DNA of 13,449 bases from contig JAOAGX010000012.1 in assembly GCA_026415535.1 (NCBI GenBank), positions 3,965 to 17,413 of the forward strand, in the 5' to 3' direction. The notes beneath the pieces are model-generated. The model was not told the DNA's origin, made no database searches, and was given only the letters and a program-made list of their open reading frames with translations. Below, piece after piece: positions 1-7,132 of the stretch (its first letter is position 1; each line of letters opens with the position of its first letter). A program made the translations under genes and the position numbers. The stretch comes from Armatimonadota bacterium (GTDB lineage Bacteria > Armatimonadota > UBA5829).

Positions 1-1088
1 GAGTAAGTCCATGCGCGAATCTTGGAGCAAGCCGAGTATGCCCTTTTCGTATCGCCAACTATTTTTTTGGCCTGTTCTCTCACAGCCGGAGAGTCGCTGT
101 CGACGAAAGGTGTAGCCGCAAGATACTCGTCGAAACCGATTTTTCTTATCGGTAGAAAAACTGACCTACGTGGGTCGAACCTAGTTGCCCTTACGCTGAA
201 TCTGAAAGAGTCCAGCTTCCCTTTGATACGAGATACCTTCTGACGCGCATCGCTTATCGCCATGCTAGAGTCTTCGAGGCCTATTAGGATTACGTCCAGC
301 GACTTCGCCTCACGAGGTGTCTTGACAGGCTTGTCAGTCTTGACTCGCGTACGCACGGCGAAATCTTCTATGGTTCCAACCAGCCCGCCGATTGCTTGCT
401 CTCGCGTCTCGCGGACCATCAAAATGCCCATCATTGCCTCGACCTTGACGACTTCACCAGTAGCATCCTGCCAGATCGTCATCGTGCCCATGGGGGTAAC
501 GTTAGACAAAACGAACGTGTCGTATTCCTTATTATCGAGAATGATCCTCTCTTGTCTCTCCACCTTTACTCTAAGACTCTCGATTGCGAGGGTGAGAGGA
601 TTGAAATAGTTCATATCGTATTGTTTGCCAAGCTCGGGCGTTCGGTCCAGTGTCGCAAACATAGCGTCTCCGACAAGACTCACGCCCTCGGGTATCGAGA
701 CGGACTTCTTTGAAGAGCTAGCACCTGACGACACAACGCACTCAACTGCGGTCTTCGTAAACTTGGCAGTTACAGTGGTCGTTCGCCCCCCGCTAGACAT
801 GGCAAATTCTTCGTAAACCGGCCTATAGTTGTGGTCGACAAAGACGACTGTGGTAACTTCTTGTTTGAGCTCGGCCCCCAAAACCGTGAGTCGAGTGCTG
901 AGGTTGCTGGCGATTCTGTAACCATTGATCCCGTCGAATTGAGCAGGATCTATTCTGAGTGATAGGTACCCGACTTTGCTTCCTCCAACATAAGCACCCA
1001 TCCAACACTCGTACGGAAGTTTATACGCGCTAAGACGCGCAGAAATTGTTATCAGCATACCAACTAGGATCCACTTCTTCATGTTCAT
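1..1088 (-). CDS. Secreted protein with a C-terminal transglutaminase-like domain (C-terminus beyond window)
   Basis: I translated this frame by hand. It is open from an ATG at 1088 through 362 codons and leaves the window without a stop. The N-terminus (MNMKKWILVGMLITISARLS) is a lysine start plus hydrophobic stretch, a signal peptide or membrane anchor. Residues about 25-250 are rich in alternating beta-strand-like segments (for example YLSLRID near 41 and VVFVDHNYRP near 81), like the N-terminal regions that precede secreted transglutaminase-type domains. From about residue 322 the pattern EYLAATPFVDSDSPAVREQA followed by a helix and RAW resembles the entry helix of a transglutaminase-like fold. 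The catalytic Cys, His and Asp would lie outside the window, so activity cannot be judged. An alternative start is the ATG at 1082. It lies 107 nt downstream of atpC on the same strand, with no clear promoter or terminator between, so read-through from the atp operon is possible. The reading frame is secure; the family call is moderate. Confidence 0.8.
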   Translation of the reverse strand, partial: MNMKKWILVGMLITISARLSAYKLPYECWMGAYVGGSKVGYLSLRIDPAQFDGINGYRIASNLSTRLTVLGAELKQEVTTVVFVDHNYRPVYEEFAMSSGGRTTTVTAKFTKTAVECVVSSGASSSKKSVSIPEGVSLVGDAMFATLDRTPELGKQYDMNYFNPLTLAIESLRVKVERQERIILDNKEYDTFVLSNVTPMGTMTIWQDATGEVVKVEAMMGILMVRETREQAIGGLVGTIEDFAVRTRVKTDKPVKTPREAKSLDVILIGLEDSSMAISDARQKVSRIKGKLDSFRFSVRATRFDPRRSVFLPIRKIGFDEYLAATPFVDSDSPAVREQAKKIVGDTKRAYSACSKIRAWTY

Positions 1089-1155
1089 GGGTAATAGAGA
1101 GTCAAAGGCCGAAAATCGAAAGTTACTAAGATCCGCTGAATATTGTCCCGGCCAC

Positions 1156-1183
1156 TTAGACCTTGGACCCTAGACCTTAGGCT
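1156..1183. repeat. Degenerate heptanucleotide tandem repeat
   Basis: Four consecutive 7-nt units read TTAGACC, TTGGACC, CTAGACC and TTAGGCT on the plus strand. The array sits between atpC and the downstream secreted-protein gene. It resembles in style the short tandemly repeated heptanucleotides known from cyanobacterial intergenic regions. No function can be assigned from the sequence. Confidence 0.6.
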
Positions 1184-1195
1184 TTGATTCTAAGA

Positions 1196-1612
1196 TTAGC
1201 CTCTCCGGCTTGCAACGTGGAGGCGCGTCAGCGCACGTTTGAGCGCTGCTTGAGCGCGGTCAATGTCGATATCGGGGGAATGGGAGGCAATCCGTTCTAA
1301 GGCTCGGTCCCTAGCTCTTTCAGCACGCTCGACGTCTATCTCTTCACAAAGTTCCGCGCTCTCGGCGAGAATTGTGACCCTGTTCTCGAACACCTCCATG
1401 AACCCGCCGCAAACGGATATATAGTCCCAGTCACCGTCGGCCTTGCGGAAATCAATCTCGCCTATGTCAAGCTGCGTCACGAGCGGGGCCCGGTTGGCAA
1501 GCGCACCCAAATATCCCTCCACACCAGGCGCAATTATGGAAACCACGTGGTCATTTGAATAAACCACTCGGTCCGGAGTTACAACTTCCAGCTTGAAGGT
1601 TCTTTCAGACAT
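1196..1612 (-). CDS. atpC: ATP synthase F1 subunit epsilon
   Basis: This is the epsilon subunit of F1, which sits on the gamma foot, couples the central stalk to the c-ring and can inhibit ATP hydrolysis. At 138 residues it has the usual length. The N-terminal beta-sandwich is recognisable from FKLEVVTPDRVVYSNDHVVS (residues 6-25), the GVEGYLGALANRAPLV loop (30-45) and GGFMEVFENRVTILAESAE (69-87). The C-terminal helical hairpin (about 93-135) is rich in Arg, Glu and Ala. It is the last gene of the operon, after a 115-nt gap behind atpD, which is wide for this operon. The ATG at 1612 has only a weak ribosome binding site (an A-rich leader), possibly setting a low expression level. Identity is supported by both sequence and gene order. 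Confidence 0.97.
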   Translation of the reverse strand: MSERTFKLEVVTPDRVVYSNDHVVSIIAPGVEGYLGALANRAPLVTQLDIGEIDFRKADGDWDYISVCGGFMEVFENRVTILAESAELCEEIDVERAERARDRALERIASHSPDIDIDRAQAALKRALTRLHVASRRG

Positions 1613-1727
1613 TTTAGTAATCAGTATTCGTATCCAATAAGTCCATACGCCCAGTGCGGGTACAAACCGGCGCTATTGCCCAACCGTTGAAGACAAACCC
1701 CGAGGACAAAACATTAGTGGGTCGTCC

Positions 1728-3128
1728 TTAGACTGCCGCTTCCATCTTCTTGGCCTTCTCCACAGCCATCTCTATCGGACCAACCATATAGAACGCTTGC
1801 TCGGGAAGATGATCCCACTTGCCCTCGAGTATCTCCTTGAATGATCGAACCGTGTCTTCGCGCTTCACGTACTGGCCCGGGAGTCCCGTAAAAACCTCCG
1901 CTACAAACATGGGCTGCGATAGGAAGTTCTCGATCTTTCGTGCACGAGCAACGATTAGCTTGTCCTCGTCCGAAAGTTCGTCAACACCCAAGATCGCAAT
2001 AATGTCCTGTAGCTCCTTGTATCGCTGCAATACCTGCTGGACTCCACGAGCGACTTCGTAATGTTCCTGACCTACTATCTCCGGCGAAAGGATCCTCGAA
2101 GTAGACGCAAGTGGGTCGACCGCCGGAAATATTCCCCTCACGAAAATCGACCTTTCGAGGTAAGTAGTCGCATCGAGAAAGCTAAACGTGGTTGCGGGAG
2201 CAGGATCGGTCGGGTCATCGGCAGGTACATAGATTGCCTGGATCGATGTGACCGATCCGCGGACGGTAGACGTTATTCTCTCCTGCAAAGCGCCCATTTC
2301 GGTCGCGAGCGTAGGCTGGTAACCAACAGCGCTCGGCATCCGTCCTAGGAGCGCCGACACCTCCGATCCCCCTTGTACGAACCGAAATATGTTGTCTATG
2401 AACAGGAGGACGTCCTGACCCTCGGCGTCGCGGAAGTACTCGGCCATAGTAAGCGCGGACAAACCGACGCGCAATCTTGCACCAGGCGGCTCGTTCATCT
2501 GCCCAAAGACCATGGTCGTCTTATCGATGACTCCGCTGGCCTGCATTTCGAGCCACAGGTCATTGCCTTCGCGCGTTCGCTCGCCAACGCCCGCAAAGAC
2601 TGAAAACCCGCCGTGCTCTGTGGCAACATTTCGAATCAACTCGGTGATCAAGACCGTCTTGCCAACTCCGGCGCCTCCAAACAACCCAATTTTGCCGCCC
2701 TTGGCGTAGGGGCAAATCAAATCGACAACCTTTAACCCCGTCTCAAACATTTCCACTGCCGGCACCTGTTCTTCAAACGAAGGCGCCGGTCTGTGGATTG
2801 GAAGGCGTTGCGTCGCCGCCACCGGCCCGCGGTTGTCAATCGGATTTCCCAGCAGGTCGAACACGCGCCCAAGCGTTTCCTTCCCAACCGGAACCGTGAT
2901 CGGTTCGCCGGTATCAACAGCCTCCATCCCGCGCACAAGGCCGTCGGTTGACTGCATAGCCACGCATCGCACGACGTCGTTGCCAATCATCTGCGCAACC
3001 TCCGCCGTAATAGTGCGGCCTTGCACATTAGGAATCTCAATCGCATTAAGAATCTCCGGCAGCTCATCCGGTGGGAACCGAACGTCTACCACCGGCCCGA
3101 TAACCTGGCAGACTCTACCTGTTGCCAT
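1728..3128 (-). CDS. atpD: ATP synthase F1 subunit beta (catalytic)
   Basis: The beta subunit holds the catalytic nucleotide sites of F1. Numbered from the ATG at 3128 (466 residues), the Walker A loop GGAGVGKT is at 151-158. The GERTREGNDL segment carrying the catalytic Glu is at 182-191, the Walker B stretch LLFIDNIFRF at 241-250, and the catch loop DELSDED at 383-389. I chose 3128 because GGAGG lies 4 nt upstream and the protein then starts MATGRVCQVIGPVVDVRF, as in the family. A TTG at 3158 would add ten non-conserved residues and has no good binding site. A 90-nt spacer separates it from atpG. The family consensus VQAGSEV is VQGGSEV here, which looks conservative. All catalytic motifs are intact. 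Confidence 0.98.
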   Translation of the reverse strand: MATGRVCQVIGPVVDVRFPPDELPEILNAIEIPNVQGRTITAEVAQMIGNDVVRCVAMQSTDGLVRGMEAVDTGEPITVPVGKETLGRVFDLLGNPIDNRGPVAATQRLPIHRPAPSFEEQVPAVEMFETGLKVVDLICPYAKGGKIGLFGGAGVGKTVLITELIRNVATEHGGFSVFAGVGERTREGNDLWLEMQASGVIDKTTMVFGQMNEPPGARLRVGLSALTMAEYFRDAEGQDVLLFIDNIFRFVQGGSEVSALLGRMPSAVGYQPTLATEMGALQERITSTVRGSVTSIQAIYVPADDPTDPAPATTFSFLDATTYLERSIFVRGIFPAVDPLASTSRILSPEIVGQEHYEVARGVQQVLQRYKELQDIIAILGVDELSDEDKLIVARARKIENFLSQPMFVAEVFTGLPGQYVKREDTVRSFKEILEGKWDHLPEQAFYMVGPIEMAVEKAKKMEAAV

Positions 3129-3218
3129 ATGTCCTCCGAACAAGTTTTCAGTTTTCAATCGTGGATGCTGATGCGCAAATGCCTAATCCAACGCTGACTG
3201 CACGCCAGAAACCAACTA

Positions 3219-4073
3219 CTACCTCAGGGCCTCAGCGCCACCCACAATCTCCGTAAGCTCTTTCGTGATCGCCGCTTGCCGGGCCTTGTTATAGGCAAGA
3301 GTAAGGGTGTCGATCATTTCGCCCGCGTTCTTAGTCGCAGCAGACATAGCAGTCATTCGAGCGCCCTGCTCACTTGCTTGAGCTTCGACAAGCGATTGGT
3401 AAACTTGCGTATCTACATATCTGGGAAGAAGCGCACTGAGAAGTTTCCCTGGTTCCGGCTCGAATTCGAACTCAACATTCGCGATCTCACCTGTGACGGC
3501 TTTCTCCATAGGGAGAAGCCTTACGACTGCCGGTTCCTGCCTCATAGCCGTAACAAACCGTGCGTAGACCAGATATACGGCGTCAACCTGCCCGCTTTCG
3601 AACATCGAGCGAATCTGGCTAGTCAGCCTGCGCACGTCGCCAAATGTAATCGTTGAACCTGGCGCCTCTACCTTCGCTACGATCTCGTATGGCCTGCGTC
3701 TAAAGAAGCCGACTGCCTTCTTGCCTACCAGAACCAGTTTCACGTTTTCAGGCTCTCGATCACCGATTGCACTGATTGCCTTGTGCATTACATTGACGTT
3801 GTAACTGCCTGCGAGGCCCCGGTCGGCTCCTATTACGACGAACGCGACTTTACGTTCCTCGCGCGCTTCCAACAAAGGATGCTCAATGGCGCCTGTGCTC
3901 GCGGCTAGGTTCGCAATCAGCTCGCTCATCTTACGAGCGTAAGGACGCGCCGCCTCGGCCCTCGCCTGTGCTTTCTTAAGCCGAGCCGCCGCCACCATTT
4001 TCATGGCGTTTGTAATCTTCTGTATGTTCTTGACCGTGCGTATTCTGCGACGGATTGCTTTTGGAGTCGGCAT
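3219..4073 (-). CDS. atpG: ATP synthase F1 subunit gamma
   Basis: The gamma subunit is the rotating central shaft that transmits c-ring rotation to the catalytic beta subunits. It is 284 residues long, normal for bacteria. The N-terminal helix shows the family signature RRRIRTVKNIQKITNAMKMV (8-27). The Rossmann-like core contains FVVIGADRGLAGSYN. The C-terminal helix (ARMTAMSAATKNAGEMIDTL) is the other half of the coiled coil in the alpha3beta3 cavity. The ATG at 4073 overlaps the last base of the atpA stop (TAATG), so translation is probably coupled to atpA, fitting near-stoichiometric assembly. No insertion of the cyanobacterial/chloroplast redox type is evident. Confidence 0.97.
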   Translation of the reverse strand: MPTPKAIRRRIRTVKNIQKITNAMKMVAAARLKKAQARAEAARPYARKMSELIANLAASTGAIEHPLLEAREERKVAFVVIGADRGLAGSYNVNVMHKAISAIGDREPENVKLVLVGKKAVGFFRRRPYEIVAKVEAPGSTITFGDVRRLTSQIRSMFESGQVDAVYLVYARFVTAMRQEPAVVRLLPMEKAVTGEIANVEFEFEPEPGKLLSALLPRYVDTQVYQSLVEAQASEQGARMTAMSAATKNAGEMIDTLTLAYNKARQAAITKELTEIVGGAEALR

Positions 4074-5587
4074 TAAGCGCTGAACCGTCCCTTGAATTCC
4101 TCGATAGCCTTTTTGAGTGTCTGTGCCGTTTTCTCGTCGAGTTCGCCAGTTTCTTCGATTACATGGCCCACGTCAGGGTAACGATCGGCCATGAATTCGT
4201 ACAGCTCTTTCTCGAATCGCCGACAGGCGCTAACAGGTAGATCATCAAGATAACCATTAGTAGCCGCATATATGATTGCTACTTGGTCTGAAAGCTTCAT
4301 AGGTTGATACTGCGGCTGCTTTAGTATTTCGACGATTCTTTCCCCGCGCCCGAGCTGCGCTAGAGTCGCCTTGTCGAGATCGCCGGAAAACTGCGCAAAC
4401 GCGGCCAGCTCCCAATAGCGCGCCAGGTCGAGCTTGAGCATACCTGTAACGGTCTTCATGGCCTTCTTTTGCGCGCTCGACCCTACTCTCGAAACTGACG
4501 TCCCTACGTTGATAGCCGGTCTGATACCGGCATAGAAGAGGTCTGGCTCGAGATATATCTGGCCATCGGTAATTGAGATAACGTTTGTTGGAATGTAGGC
4601 GGCTATGTCTCCTGCCTGAGTTTCGATAATTGGCAGAGCTGTTAACGAGCCTCCTCCAAGTTCGTCACTAAGCTTGGCTGCACGTTCTAGCAGTCTAGCA
4701 TGCAAGTAGAATATGTCTCCGGGATAGGCTTCCCGACCAGGTGGTCTTCTCAGAAGCAGTGAAACCTGGCGATAAGCCTGAGCATGCTTGGACAGGTCGT
4801 CGTAGACAACAAGGGCGTGGCGACCACTGTCTCGGTAATACTCGCCCATCGCGCATCCGGCGTAGGGCGCTATATACTGAAGCGGAGACGGATCACTAGC
4901 CGACGCAACAACGACGGTCGTGTACTCCATCGCACCACTTTTCTCGAGTATGTTAACGATCGCAGCGACAGTCGAAAGCTTCTGTCCGATCGCGACATAA
5001 AAGCAGTGGACGTCCTGCCCCTTCTGATTAATGATCGTATCGACTGCTATGGCCGTCTTGCCAGTCTGGCGGTCGCCGATTATAAGTTCGCGTTGACCAC
5101 GGCCGATTGGAATCATCGAGTCGATTGCCTTGATCCCTGTTGCAAGCGATTCCTTTACCGGCTGTCTCTCGACTACGCCCGGCGCGCGAGACTCGACAAA
5201 TCGCCTTTCGGATGTTACAATTGGCCCCTTCCCGTCCACAGGATCCCCCAACGGGTTGACAACGCGTCCTACCAGCGCGTCCCCTACCGGTACGTCGATA
5301 ATGCGACCGGTGCGTCTGACCTGATCGCCCTCCTTGATATCGACGTCCGGACCCAAGATAACGCAGCCCACGTTGTCTTCTTCGAGGTTCAGGATCATAC
5401 CCATGACCCCATTGGGAAACTCGACCAGCTCGCTCGCCATCGCGTCCTGAAGACCATATATACGAGCGATACCATCGCCCACCTGAAGCACGGTCCCGAC
5501 CCCAACCTCTGTAATTTCCTTCTCGTATCTCGCAAGGTTTGACTCAAGTATTCGGGCTACTTCGTCAGGACGTATGTTCTCCGCCAT
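4073..5587 (-). CDS. atpA: ATP synthase F1 subunit alpha
   Basis: The alpha subunit forms the non-catalytic nucleotide sites of F1 and supplies the arginine finger to the beta active site. At 504 residues it is full length. The P-loop GDRQTGKT is at 171-178, and the arginine finger lies in SVSRVGSSAQ (364-373, Arg367). The N-terminus (residues 1-25), which binds delta and the peripheral stalk, is present. The ATG at 5587 has a GGAG site upstream and begins 4 nt after the atpH stop; the 3' end overlaps atpG by 1 nt. The tight spacing on both sides indicates coupled translation in atpH-atpA-atpG. No missing key residue was seen. Confidence 0.98.
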   Translation of the reverse strand: MAENIRPDEVARILESNLARYEKEITEVGVGTVLQVGDGIARIYGLQDAMASELVEFPNGVMGMILNLEEDNVGCVILGPDVDIKEGDQVRRTGRIIDVPVGDALVGRVVNPLGDPVDGKGPIVTSERRFVESRAPGVVERQPVKESLATGIKAIDSMIPIGRGQRELIIGDRQTGKTAIAVDTIINQKGQDVHCFYVAIGQKLSTVAAIVNILEKSGAMEYTTVVVASASDPSPLQYIAPYAGCAMGEYYRDSGRHALVVYDDLSKHAQAYRQVSLLLRRPPGREAYPGDIFYLHARLLERAAKLSDELGGGSLTALPIIETQAGDIAAYIPTNVISITDGQIYLEPDLFYAGIRPAINVGTSVSRVGSSAQKKAMKTVTGMLKLDLARYWELAAFAQFSGDLDKATLAQLGRGERIVEILKQPQYQPMKLSDQVAIIYAATNGYLDDLPVSACRRFEKELYEFMADRYPDVGHVIEETGELDEKTAQTLKKAIEEFKGRFSA

Positions 5588-5591
5588 TGAC

Positions 5592-6128
5592 TCACTCCAT
5601 TAGTTTCTCTTTGAGCACTCTTAGCTGACCTCGAATTGAGCCATCGATCACCGTGTCTCCTATTCTGACCGTCACCCCCCCAATAACGCCCAGATCAACC
5701 ACCGTTGAAAGCTCCACCCTTTTCCCTGTCAAACGCGAGAGCTTTTCGGCCAGAAGCGACTCCTCTGAACGAGTCAACGGTATCGCCGAAGTCACCTCGG
5801 CCTTTACAATTCCGCGCGCTTCGTCCGCAAGGGCAATATACTCGGCCTGTACGTCAAGGGCTATTTCCTCGCGCCGCTTGTCAATAAGCAGATCCAAGAA
5901 AGACAATGCCAACTCATGGACCTTGTCGGCAAAGAGTTCTCTCACGACGGCTTTTTTTCTGTCACGAGGTATTAGTGGAGATCGAACAGCCTTCATCAGC
6001 GAGGGAGCAATCTCAAAAGTGTATGCGACGAATCCAAGATCGCTCTCGACTCGATCGACTGCATCGGCCTTTCGAGCTGCCTCAAAAAGCGCTTTAGCAT
6101 ATCTTCGCACGATCCGTCGCTCGACCAT
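5592..6128 (-). CDS. atpH: ATP synthase F1 subunit delta (OSCP)
   Basis: Delta joins the top of F1 to the b-subunit peripheral stalk. The 178-residue protein begins VERRIVRRYAKALFEAARKA, matching the family pattern RYAKALFE. The helical N-terminal domain contains the LLIDKRREE segment near its end. The C-terminal domain ends with LGVIGGVTVRIGDTVIDGSI, the conserved glycine-rich strand, followed by RGQLRVLKEKL. The start codon overlaps the atpF stop (TGATG), so it is probably translated by ribosomes finishing atpF. That overlap is intact even though the end of atpF is made of repeat-derived sequence. Identity is secure from sequence and order. Confidence 0.97.
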   Translation of the reverse strand: MVERRIVRRYAKALFEAARKADAVDRVESDLGFVAYTFEIAPSLMKAVRSPLIPRDRKKAVVRELFADKVHELALSFLDLLIDKRREEIALDVQAEYIALADEARGIVKAEVTSAIPLTRSEESLLAEKLSRLTGKRVELSTVVDLGVIGGVTVRIGDTVIDGSIRGQLRVLKEKLME

Positions 6129-6700
6129 CAGGATTCACCTGTCACATCGTCTCCTCTACTCTTAGAAGAAGGACCAGAAGTAAAGTCCTCCCCTCTATCT
6201 GTAGAAGAGGAGTTGGGGGTGAGGTCTTCGATAAATTTCCCAATCAACTCGCGGTGCTTGGCATCATCGAGCTCTTTTTCAATCAACTTACCCGCAGCAT
6301 CTACAACCAGATTAGCGACAGCGGATTTCAATTCGACGAGCGCTTTTTGCTTTTCACGCAAGATCTCCATCTCGGCCTTTGCAAGGATATCCTCGGCCTT
6401 GGCACGAGAGTCGGCAATTATCTCGTCCCGCATTGCCTGGCCTTCCTTAAGGGCCTCAGTTATTTTGGCGCGCATTTCCTCGTCGGTCCTCGCAAGGTGT
6501 TGCTGATACTCAGCCTTTAGCTCTTCGGCGGCGGCTTGCTGAGCCTCGGCATCCCGATAGCGAGCCTCAACCTCGTTTTGCCGCGCCTCGAGAATACCGG
6601 CGATCGGCTTGAACAAGAACCGCCGGAAGATAACCAACAACACCAGGAATCCGAGTATTTGAACTATAAGGACTCTGGGGTCAATGTTCAGAATATCCAC
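6128..6700 (-). CDS. atpF: ATP synthase F0 subunit b with repeat-derived C-terminal tail
   Basis: Subunit b is the membrane-anchored peripheral stalk that keeps alpha3beta3 from turning with the rotor. From a GTG at 6700 (GGAG placed 8 nt upstream) the protein is 190 residues and starts MDILNIDPRVLIVQILGFLV, one N-terminal membrane helix of about residues 8-27. A long charged, alanine-rich coiled coil follows (about 38-155), ending in AAGKLIEKELDDAKHRELIG. A TTG at 6727 would add nine residues but has no good binding site. The family normally ends close to residue 160. Here about 30 more residues follow, rich in Ser, Asp, Gly and Thr, starting TPNSSSTDRGEDFTS and then a second similar unit SSKSRGDDVTG. 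The DNA for this tail consists of two imperfect palindromes. The core is secure; the tail is unusual and may be dispensable. Confidence 0.95.
   Translation of the reverse strand: MDILNIDPRVLIVQILGFLVLLVIFRRFLFKPIAGILEARQNEVEARYRDAEAQQAAAEELKAEYQQHLARTDEEMRAKITEALKEGQAMRDEIIADSRAKAEDILAKAEMEILREKQKALVELKSAVANLVVDAAGKLIEKELDDAKHRELIGKFIEDLTPNSSSTDRGEDFTSGPSSKSRGDDVTGES
6151..6212. repeat. Two degenerate palindromic repeat units inside the 3' end of atpF
   Basis: Unit A (6188-6212) has the arms CTCCCCTCTA and TAGAAGAGGAG around a 4-nt loop. Unit B (6151-6172) has CTCCTCTA and TAGAAGAAGG around a 4-nt loop. The two units are recognisably related as direct repeats, and their translations (SSSTDRGEDFTSG and SSKSRGDDVTGES) are also parallel. 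From recall, dispersed palindromes whose translation resembles LTPNPSPxxRGE are common between genes in many bacteria, and the segment here (LTPNSSSTDRGE) matches that pattern. This suggests capture of an intergenic repeat by the coding sequence. Confidence 0.65.
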
Positions 6701-6730
6701 GCGTCCAACTCCGCGCTGCTCCGGCAATCA

Positions 6731-6765
6731 CGAAAACACGAAATGGCGATACAATCCCGTTTTCG
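6731..6765. promoter_or_regulatory. Inverted repeat in the atpE-atpF spacer
   Basis: CGAAAAC (6731-6737) and GTTTTCG (6759-6765) form a 7-bp perfect inverted repeat around a 21-nt loop. It lies in the 107-nt gap between atpE and atpF. A hairpin here could lower expression of atpF relative to atpE, whose product is needed in many more copies per complex. This role is inference only, since the loop is long and there is no U-run. Confidence 0.3.
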
Positions 6766-6807
6766 CGTTTCCTGACCCGGTGCTTTTGTAATGAGATTCC
6801 AAAGAGC

Positions 6808-7074
6808 TTATTTACCGACGATTCCCATCAGCGTCTTTGCGCTAGGAACTCCCAAGAACAACAGGATAAGAGAGATCAGAAGCGCATAGATCACCAGGGA
6901 CTCAATCAGCGCGAGTCCTATGATCATAGCTATCTGAATCTTGCCTGCCGCTTCAGGCTGTCGAGCTATACCCTCCAGAGCCGCACTGGCAGCCTTCCCT
7001 TGTGCGGCAGCTCCCCCGAGCACCGCAATTGGGACTCCGAAACCTATGGCGAGTATCAACGCCACAATCCACAT
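6808..7074 (-). CDS. atpE: ATP synthase F0 subunit c with Na+-type ligand residues
   Basis: Subunit c forms the rotor ring that carries the coupling ion. The 88-residue protein has two membrane helices (about 2-24 and 46-74) joined by the polar loop ARQPEAAGK (37-45). The ion-binding carboxylate is Glu58 in GLALIESLVIY. Aligned by eye with the Na+-binding c subunit of Ilyobacter tartaricus, Gln25 matches the Q32 ligand, Glu58 matches E65, Ser59 matches S66 and Tyr63 matches Y70. The position of T67 is Leu60. Proton-driven c subunits usually have Ala at the Ser59 position. The ATG at 7074 has a strong AGGAGG site 9 nt upstream, the best in the operon, as expected for a subunit needed in high copy. 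Confidence 0.97.
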   Translation of the reverse strand: MWIVALILAIGFGVPIAVLGGAAAQGKAASAALEGIARQPEAAGKIQIAMIIGLALIESLVIYALLISLILLFLGVPSAKTLMGIVGK

Positions 7075-7093
7075 GAACCTTTACCTCCTAACC

Positions 7094-7106
7094 CCGGCAT
7101 GGCCGG
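7094..7106. promoter_or_regulatory. Short GC-rich hairpin just upstream of the atpE ribosome binding site
   Basis: CCGGC and GCCGG flank a 3-nt loop in the atpB-atpE gap and end only a few bases before the atpE AGGAGG on the transcript. Such hairpins can protect a downstream processed end or shape initiation at atpE. This is a position-based inference. Confidence 0.25.
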
Positions 7107-7132
7107 AACTAATGCCGACATCTACGAAAATG

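Noticed and set aside
262..713. Overlapping plus-strand frames in the left region
   Set aside because: They are shadows of the 362-codon minus-strand gene that runs off the window edge.
3129..3158. Upstream TTG start for atpD adding ten residues
   Set aside because: The ATG at 3128 has GGAGG in good position and begins at the conserved N-terminus; the extension is not family-like.
4784..5542. 252-codon plus-strand frame opposite atpA
   Set aside because: It is antisense to conserved atpA sequence and shows no recognisable motifs or ribosome binding site.
5653..6165. 170-codon plus-strand frame opposite atpH
   Set aside because: Serine/arginine-rich shadow of atpH codons; atpH is complete and in operon context.
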